From: JACDHG01 sp963811585
Lineage (GTDB): Bacteria > Actinomycetota > Actinomycetes > Propionibacteriales > Nocardioidaceae
Length of the DNA: 64,000 nucleotides
Direction: 5' to 3'
Assembly (NCBI GenBank): GCA_963811585.1
Contig: CAWERR010000006.1
Coordinates: 372,001 to 436,000, forward strand
A program made the translations under genes and the position numbers. Shown in pieces: positions 59,000-64,000 of the stretch. The notes below the pieces were generated by a model that saw only the letters and a program-made list of their open reading frames with translations, did no database searches and had not been told where the DNA came from. The stretch's first letter is position 1. Each line of letters opens with the position of its first letter.

Positions 59000-60961
59000 A
59001 TGACCTTGTCGCGCACCCGACTTGTCGGCATCTGCACCGTGCTCGCCGCAGCCCTCACGCTCCCGGTGACACCCCTTGCCCAGGCCCGGACGACAGCGCC
59101 CGCTGAGCGCGTCTCCGCCGCAGACCTCGCCGCCCCCACCGCTCAGCTCCACGACGGGAAGACAGCTCCCGTCTACTCCTACCCGAACGCCATCCGTGAG
59201 TCCGTCTGGGTCCTCGCCCCCGATCTGGACGCCAACGGCGAGGCCGACCGGATCGCAGTCGACATCATCCGTCCGCGCGAGCTCGACGGCACCTCCAAGC
59301 GGGTGCCGGTCGTGATGGACGCCAGCCCGTACTACTCCTGCTGCGGGCGCGGCAACGAGTCCGAGCTCAAGCAGTACGACGCCGACGGCAACCCCACGAA
59401 GTTCCCGCTCTTCTACGACAACTACTTCGTGCCGCGCGGCTACGCGTTCGCAGCTGTCGACATGGCAGGCACCAACCGCTCCACCGGCTGCGTCGACCAG
59501 GGCGCCGAGTCCGACATCCAGTCAGTGCGCGCCGTCGTCGACTGGATGAACGGTCGCGCGTCCGCCGTCGATGCCGACGGCAACGCAGTCCGTGCCGACT
59601 GGACCAACGGCAAGGTCGGCATGATCGGCAAGTCGTATGACGGGACGCTCGCCAACGGCGTCGCCGCCACCGGTGTCCGCGGTCTCGAGACGATCGTGCC
59701 GATCTCGGCCATCAGCTCGTGGTACGACTACGACCGCTACCAAGGGCTCCCATTCTCCTACGACTACCCGAGCTGGCTGTCGGGACTCGTCGCAGGCAAC
59801 CGCAGCGAGCCGGTCGACTGCACCGCTATCAACCAGCGGATGGCTGCGGAAGACGGCGACGAATCCGGCGCCTACACACAGTTCTGGTCACGCCGCGACT
59901 ACCGCAAGGGACCCACACCCGAGGCCTCGCGCGTGCGCGCCAGTGTGTTCATCACCCACGGTCTGCAGGACACCAACGTCAAGGGCGCCAACTTCTCCCG
60001 GTGGTGGCGCGATCTCGGCAAAGCACATGTCAGTCGCAAGATGTGGCTCAACCGGCTGGGGCATGTCGATCCGTTCGACTCCGACCGCGCGCGCTGGGTC
60101 GACACGCTGCATCGCTGGTTCGACAGCGAGCTGATGGGGATCAACAACGGCATCCTCCGCGAGCCCGCCGTCGAGGTCGAGGTGCGGCCGAACGTCTTCG
60201 TGCAGTCGCGCGGGTGGCCGATCCGCAACGGCCACAGCACCTTGCGGCCACGGGCTGACGGCACGCTGAGCGACCGTGGCGGGCATGCCAGGCACGGCAA
60301 CACCACTCAGTCGTTCGTCAACAACCCGCAGCAGCGTGAGACCACTGCTGTGACCGAAGGGCCGAGCACCTCGCGGCTGCTCTACACCACGCGCCCGCTT
60401 GCCCGCGACACTCGGATCGGCGGGACGTCGGCGCTCGAGCTGCAGGTGACCACGCAGGTGCCGGTCGGCCAGGTCGGCGTCTTCTTGGTCGACTATGGCG
60501 AGGCCGAGCGGGTCCTGCGGACCGGCGACGGCGCGCAGACCCTGGCGACCGAGTCCTGCTACGGCGAGACAGTGGCCTACGACGACCCCTGCTACCGCGA
60601 TGTCGTACGTCGTATCGGCGTGACTCCGCTGCAGACGTTGGCCCGCGGCTGGGCTCGTCTCGACGACGCGGGGCGGCACCGGGTGACGGTCGAGCTCACA
60701 CCCGACGACAGCGTCGTCCGCGCCGGACACCGGCTCGGCCTTGTCATCGTGGCGGCGTCGCCAGACTGGCTGGAGACGGTCGACGAGACCGCGTCGACGT
60801 ACACGGTCGATCTCCGCAGGACCGAGCTCGAGCTGCCGAGCCACGTCAGCTTCGCCAAGCCCGGCACACCGGCGTTCGTCCGCGGCGCCGACGTACCGAC
60901 GCGCAGCGAGCTCGTGCCAGGCACGCTGCCTTCGCCGGATCGCCGCCAGCTGCCCCAGTGA
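59000..60961 (+). CDS. Secreted S15 (Xaa-Pro dipeptidyl) peptidase-like protein
   Basis: Exported alpha/beta hydrolase of 653 residues. A Sec leader (residues 1-30, ending PLAQA-R) is followed by the S15 catalytic domain. The triad is Ser212 in GKSYDGTLANG, Asp324 in HGLQDTNVKG and His355 in RLGHVDPF. The C-terminal part has the jelly-roll-like block LELQVTTQVPVGQVGVFLVD and DDAGRHRVTVELTPDDSVVR, then AGHRLGLVIVAA. It should release dipeptides with Pro at position two, or hydrolyse related amides. The ATG at 59000 lacks a clear ribosome site. Confidence 0.88.
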   Translation: MTLSRTRLVGICTVLAAALTLPVTPLAQARTTAPAERVSAADLAAPTAQLHDGKTAPVYSYPNAIRESVWVLAPDLDANGEADRIAVDIIRPRELDGTSKRVPVVMDASPYYSCCGRGNESELKQYDADGNPTKFPLFYDNYFVPRGYAFAAVDMAGTNRSTGCVDQGAESDIQSVRAVVDWMNGRASAVDADGNAVRADWTNGKVGMIGKSYDGTLANGVAATGVRGLETIVPISAISSWYDYDRYQGLPFSYDYPSWLSGLVAGNRSEPVDCTAINQRMAAEDGDESGAYTQFWSRRDYRKGPTPEASRVRASVFITHGLQDTNVKGANFSRWWRDLGKAHVSRKMWLNRLGHVDPFDSDRARWVDTLHRWFDSELMGINNGILREPAVEVEVRPNVFVQSRGWPIRNGHSTLRPRADGTLSDRGGHARHGNTTQSFVNNPQQRETTAVTEGPSTSRLLYTTRPLARDTRIGGTSALELQVTTQVPVGQVGVFLVDYGEAERVLRTGDGAQTLATESCYGETVAYDDPCYRDVVRRIGVTPLQTLARGWARLDDAGRHRVTVELTPDDSVVRAGHRLGLVIVAASPDWLETVDETASTYTVDLRRTELELPSHVSFAKPGTPAFVRGADVPTRSELVPGTLPSPDRRQLPQ

Positions 60962-60969
60962 GGTCCATC

Positions 60970-61032
60970 CCGCCGGTCGAGCGGCTCTTCGCCGGTCGAG
61001 CGACGTTTCCGCCGGTCGAGCTTGTCGAGACC
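60970..61032. repeat. Triple CGCCGGTCGAGC repeat ending in the GGTCGAGCTTGTCGAGAC palindrome
   Basis: CGCCGGTCGAGC occurs three times about 20 bases apart (from 60971, 60990 and 61010). The last copy runs on into GGTCGAGCTTGTCGAGACC, a palindrome that also appears twice at the right edge of the window. The stop codon of the following membrane protein lies at the end of the repeat. It sits between two convergent genes. Confidence 0.8.
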
Positions 61033-63563
61033 TAGTGCAGCCGCTGCACAGCTGATGCGAACGTGCGTACGTCGCGCATCCGGTGCTCCCAGCTGACGCC
61101 GAGGAAGAGAAGCACTGCCCCCACGGTCGCGAACAAGACCCAGCGGGGCAGGGCTTCGGCGTACGGCGCGATGTTGACGAGCGCCAGCACGAGGACAACG
61201 CCCGACCCGAGCAGCAGCGGCGCCGCCCAGCGAAGTGCGGCGCCCGCGCCCAGCACGGCCAACGCTCCCAAGCCGAGCAGCAACGCGCGCAGCGACGTGG
61301 GCTCTGGGATTGCTGCCAGCAGGCTCGGCAGCATGGCCAAGGTGAGACCTGGCCCGAGGATCAACATGGTCTGACCGTCCGGTGTACGACGCATCCGCCA
61401 GACGCCCGCAGCGCATAGGGCGACAGCACTGGGCAGGGTGTACGCCTCGATGACGGTGACGTCCTGCGAGGCAAGCCGCACCCATGTGGCGGCAGCGAGG
61501 AAGACCGCGGCGGGTCTCAGGAGCAGTCGCCTGTCGTTGCTCAACAGGCCGGCCAGGGCGAGGCCGACACCGGTGAGCGTCAGCGTGACCGGCAGCACGA
61601 CGTCGACGTACTCGACGGCAAGGCCCATCGCCACCACAAGCAGGACGGCGGCACCGACCTCGAACCCGAGGCGGGCTCTCATCGGTGCCCCCGCGCGACG
61701 CGTCTGCACTGCGGCGAGCACCCCGGCGCCGATGAGACCCAGGGTCACCGCGGTCACGTCTCGACCCCGGTCGGCCACAGCAAGCGCGGCGACGACGCCC
61801 AGACCTCCCATCACCACGGCGCTGCCCGCTACCAACTGGTTGACGTCGTCGTCCAACAACGGTCGGCCCACAAGTGCAAACAGCACTGCACTGATCGCGG
61901 CGGCGACCACGAGGGTGGTGACCTCGGATCCGAGCGAGCTGATCAGCGTGAGCACAATGCAGACCAGTGCAGCGAGGAACGCTGAGGTGCGCCGCGTGAA
62001 GGCGGCGACGACGACGCAGACCGCGGATAGTGCGGCCATGATCGCTACCGGCTGCCACATCGGCAGCGGCTGCCGGATCGTCACTGTGGCGATCGCAGAG
62101 CTGGTCACAATGACAGCCGAACCGATCGACGGGAGGCGCATCAGCGTCAGCAACCATGCGGTGAGAGCGACTGCCAGGATTGCCCCCAGGACAACGAAGG
62201 GGGTCACCGGCTCGAGATCGAACGAGAGCCCGTTCACGCGACTGTCGACGCTCAACTCCCAGAACCGATCGGCTGGCTCGAGGAGACGTGACAGAGTGTC
62301 GATCGGCCACGGCAGCGCCCACCCTGCAGCGACCAGGCCCGCGCCGGCGCTGGCGACGCCGATGCCGATGTGCCAGGGGCCGCGGACGACGACGTACGCG
62401 AACACGGCAGCCAGAGCAAGACCCACAGCGCCTGTCACGCTGAGGATGACGTCGGTGCTTGATCCCTCGAGCGGCCGCAAGGCGAGCAGCGTCACTCCGG
62501 TTGCGGCCATCGTCGCCGCGGCTGCGGCGACGAGGTTCGGGACCCGCCGTACGACGGTGGCGGCGGCCAGGACGGCGCAGCAGATCAGCCACCCCACGGC
62601 TTCGCCGGAGCCCCACAGCGAGTCCAGGTCGTCCGCCAGGACCACCCAGGCGAGCGACGCCACCCAGGCCACGGCGAATTGGATCGCCGCAAGCGCCACG
62701 CAGGCAAGAGCCAAAGGCTTCAGGGATAGGCGCGATGCCGCCCACGCCAGTCCACACGTCACGACGGTGAGCGCCAGCGCGACGTACTCCGTTCGCCACT
62801 CGAGCTGGTCGAAGGTCACCGCGCAGAGCCAGCCAAAACCGAGGGCCGCAACGATCTGCACGCCGATGAGCGTCTTGACCGCACTGCGTTGCGCGAACAC
62901 CGCCCACCCGACGCCCGACGCGACCGCGAGCACTCCCCCGATGGTGCGCGCCGCGGAGAGGGAGAGGGACTCGACGCCGGCGAGATCACCGACCCATGCA
63001 GAGATGAAGTCGAGCACGACGAAGACCGCGAACAACGTGGAGAACGTCTCGGACGACCCGCGGAGACCGCGCTTGAGGCTGACTACACCGGCCGCTCCGA
63101 TCAGCGCGGTGATCCCGAGCAGGATCGCGGCTTTGGCCGCGAGCGACAGGTCGGACCAGTTGACGGTGACGAAGACGATTGCGGCAACCAGGAAGCACAA
63201 GGCACCGAGGCCGAGCAAGATCATCGGCGTAGACACGGCTGGCAGGGTGCGCCCCCGGGTCTTCGGCTCCATCGGGGGAAGCAGCGGTGCGTACGGCGAC
63301 ATCGGCTCCATGGATGGACTGAGCGGCCGATCCGGCGCCACCGACGGGTGCGGGGCGCCCGGCGCGACCACGGCTGGGTCCGGCGCCCAGGCACTCGACC
63401 GACGCAGCCGCGCGAGCGTCACATCAGCCTGCTCGAGACGAGTGCGCAGGGTGTTGGCGTGGGGGCCTGTTTGCGGAAGCCCGCAGGCCGGGCAGACCGG
63501 TGACGCAGCAGGCAGCAGCGTCTGGCAGTCCAGACAGCGGCCAGGCGTCACATAGCGTCCCAT
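61032..63563 (-). CDS. Very large membrane protein with zinc-ribbon N terminus (SCO7613-like)
   Basis: An 843-residue protein. It begins MGRYVTPGRCLDCQTLLPAA, with CLDC and CPACGLPQ forming a zinc ribbon, then the helix LRTRLEQADVTLARLRRS and a Pro-rich linker. From about residue 110 nearly the whole chain is membrane helices, more than twenty, in repeating Val/Ala/Leu-rich segments (MILLGLGALCFLVAAIVFVT and onward). This fits the actinobacterial family named after SCO7613; no role is known. I set the ATG at 63563 because the frame upstream (to 63860) only translates the tandem repeats. The C terminus ends in the GGTCGAGC repeat region. Confidence 0.75.
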   Translation of the reverse strand: MGRYVTPGRCLDCQTLLPAASPVCPACGLPQTGPHANTLRTRLEQADVTLARLRRSSAWAPDPAVVAPGAPHPSVAPDRPLSPSMEPMSPYAPLLPPMEPKTRGRTLPAVSTPMILLGLGALCFLVAAIVFVTVNWSDLSLAAKAAILLGITALIGAAGVVSLKRGLRGSSETFSTLFAVFVVLDFISAWVGDLAGVESLSLSAARTIGGVLAVASGVGWAVFAQRSAVKTLIGVQIVAALGFGWLCAVTFDQLEWRTEYVALALTVVTCGLAWAASRLSLKPLALACVALAAIQFAVAWVASLAWVVLADDLDSLWGSGEAVGWLICCAVLAAATVVRRVPNLVAAAAATMAATGVTLLALRPLEGSSTDVILSVTGAVGLALAAVFAYVVVRGPWHIGIGVASAGAGLVAAGWALPWPIDTLSRLLEPADRFWELSVDSRVNGLSFDLEPVTPFVVLGAILAVALTAWLLTLMRLPSIGSAVIVTSSAIATVTIRQPLPMWQPVAIMAALSAVCVVVAAFTRRTSAFLAALVCIVLTLISSLGSEVTTLVVAAAISAVLFALVGRPLLDDDVNQLVAGSAVVMGGLGVVAALAVADRGRDVTAVTLGLIGAGVLAAVQTRRAGAPMRARLGFEVGAAVLLVVAMGLAVEYVDVVLPVTLTLTGVGLALAGLLSNDRRLLLRPAAVFLAAATWVRLASQDVTVIEAYTLPSAVALCAAGVWRMRRTPDGQTMLILGPGLTLAMLPSLLAAIPEPTSLRALLLGLGALAVLGAGAALRWAAPLLLGSGVVLVLALVNIAPYAEALPRWVLFATVGAVLLFLGVSWEHRMRDVRTFASAVQRLH

Positions 63564-63640
63564 GGGCGGATCATCCCAGCCAGCCGGGCCACCCGGGCCT
63601 TTAGTGACACAACCGACATCTATGTCGTGCCTCGTCAGTC

Positions 63641-64000
63641 CCCGGCGGTCGAGCTTGTCGAGACCCCCGCGGTTTCGCTCATGGTGAAGAGCGCAGCAAC
63701 GCCGGAAGTCGCTCTGTTGGTTGCTGCTCGCTGGCGACTGCGGAACGCACATGCCGGTCGAGCTTGTCGAGACCCGGCGGTTTCGCTCGTGGTGAAAAGC
63801 GCAGCAACGCCGGAAGTCGCTCTGTTGGTTGCTGCTCGCTGGCGGCTGCAGAAAGCACACGCCGGTTGCGGAGATCTGATCTTGTCGATTTTGGCGGCCG
63901 GCGGTTTCGCTTGTTTTGAAGAGCGCAGCAACGCAGAGAGTTCCGCTGCTGATAGCGTCCCGCCGGCGACTGCGGAAAGCACACGCCGGATGCCGGAGAT
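63641..64000. repeat. Tandem array of a ~109-118 bp unit, running off the window
   Basis: Three copies begin near 63647, 63756 and 63880. Copies one and two share a 46-base identical core (from GCGCAGCAACGCC to GCTGGCG) and both start with GGTCGAGCTTGTCGAGAC. The third copy is diverged (CTTGTCGATTTT). Each of the first two cores holds GCAGCAAC and GTTGCTGC as hairpin arms. Apparent coding frames through this stretch translate the repeat only. I see no gene from 63564 to 64000. Confidence 0.85.

Noticed and set aside
63635..63984. Overlapping minus-strand frames encoding NQQSDFRRCC-like repeats
   Set aside because: They only translate the tandem DNA repeat, occur in more than one frame and resemble no protein family.

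Overview
The window is high-GC actinobacterial DNA. Gene order and family content suggest a Nocardioides-like member of the Propionibacteriales; this is inferred from gene content, not from a marker-gene search. Clues are the uvrC-rapZ-yvcK-whiA-gap-pgk-tpiA cluster, a mycothiol-dependent isomerase-type gene, the fadA2 / fabG4-htdX divergent module known from mycobacteria, leaderless-looking starts and actinobacterial LexA and iron boxes.

Layout. 1-7.3 kb: the central-carbon and morphogenesis cluster on the minus strand (tpiA start, pgk, gap, whiA, yvcK, rapZ, uvrC). 7.5-14.3 kb: a TPR protein, a Rieske protein, uvrA with a Lys/Ala-rich tail, a SOS box, and a maleylpyruvate-isomerase-like plus MBL-hydrolase pair. 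14.3-19 kb: small accessory genes (glyoxalase-fold, DHFR-like, cupin) mixed with gene remnants that look like deletion scars. 19-21.7 kb: a three-gene murein-peptide recycling operon. 21.6-25.5 kb: TerC under a manganese riboswitch, a YjbR protein and uvrB. 25.5-31.4 kb: a probable iron-controlled operon (adenylation-carrier-acyltransferase fusion, AlkA-like glycosylase, PAP2 phosphatase) divergent from an ATP-dependent DNA ligase. 31.3-43 kb: assorted oxidoreductases, a DUF3800 protein, a BNR/MoaD pair, a polar amino-acid ABC transporter, and a large M48 membrane protease with a small unknown partner. 43-48 kb: fadA2 / fabG4-htdX and a secreted M23 protein with FG-GAP-like repeats. 48-55 kb: an epimerase, TesB, a sulfotransferase, a VOC protein and a MoxR/VWA pair. 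55-64 kb: an APC permease, dxs, a SOS-controlled unknown gene, an S15 peptidase, a very large membrane protein and tandem repeats at the right edge.

Quality note. Genes in 1-13.4 kb and 48-55 kb are broken by many single-base indels while the protein sequence on both sides stays conserved, even in essential genes. Genes elsewhere are intact. I treat those breaks as probable sequencing or assembly errors and annotate each gene over its full span.

The best candidates for something undescribed are the iron-box-controlled tri-domain enzyme (27092-29710), the 123-residue protein behind a perfect LexA box (58520-58891), the M48 protease with its partner (39729-43007), and a 48-nt hairpin element present in two copies.
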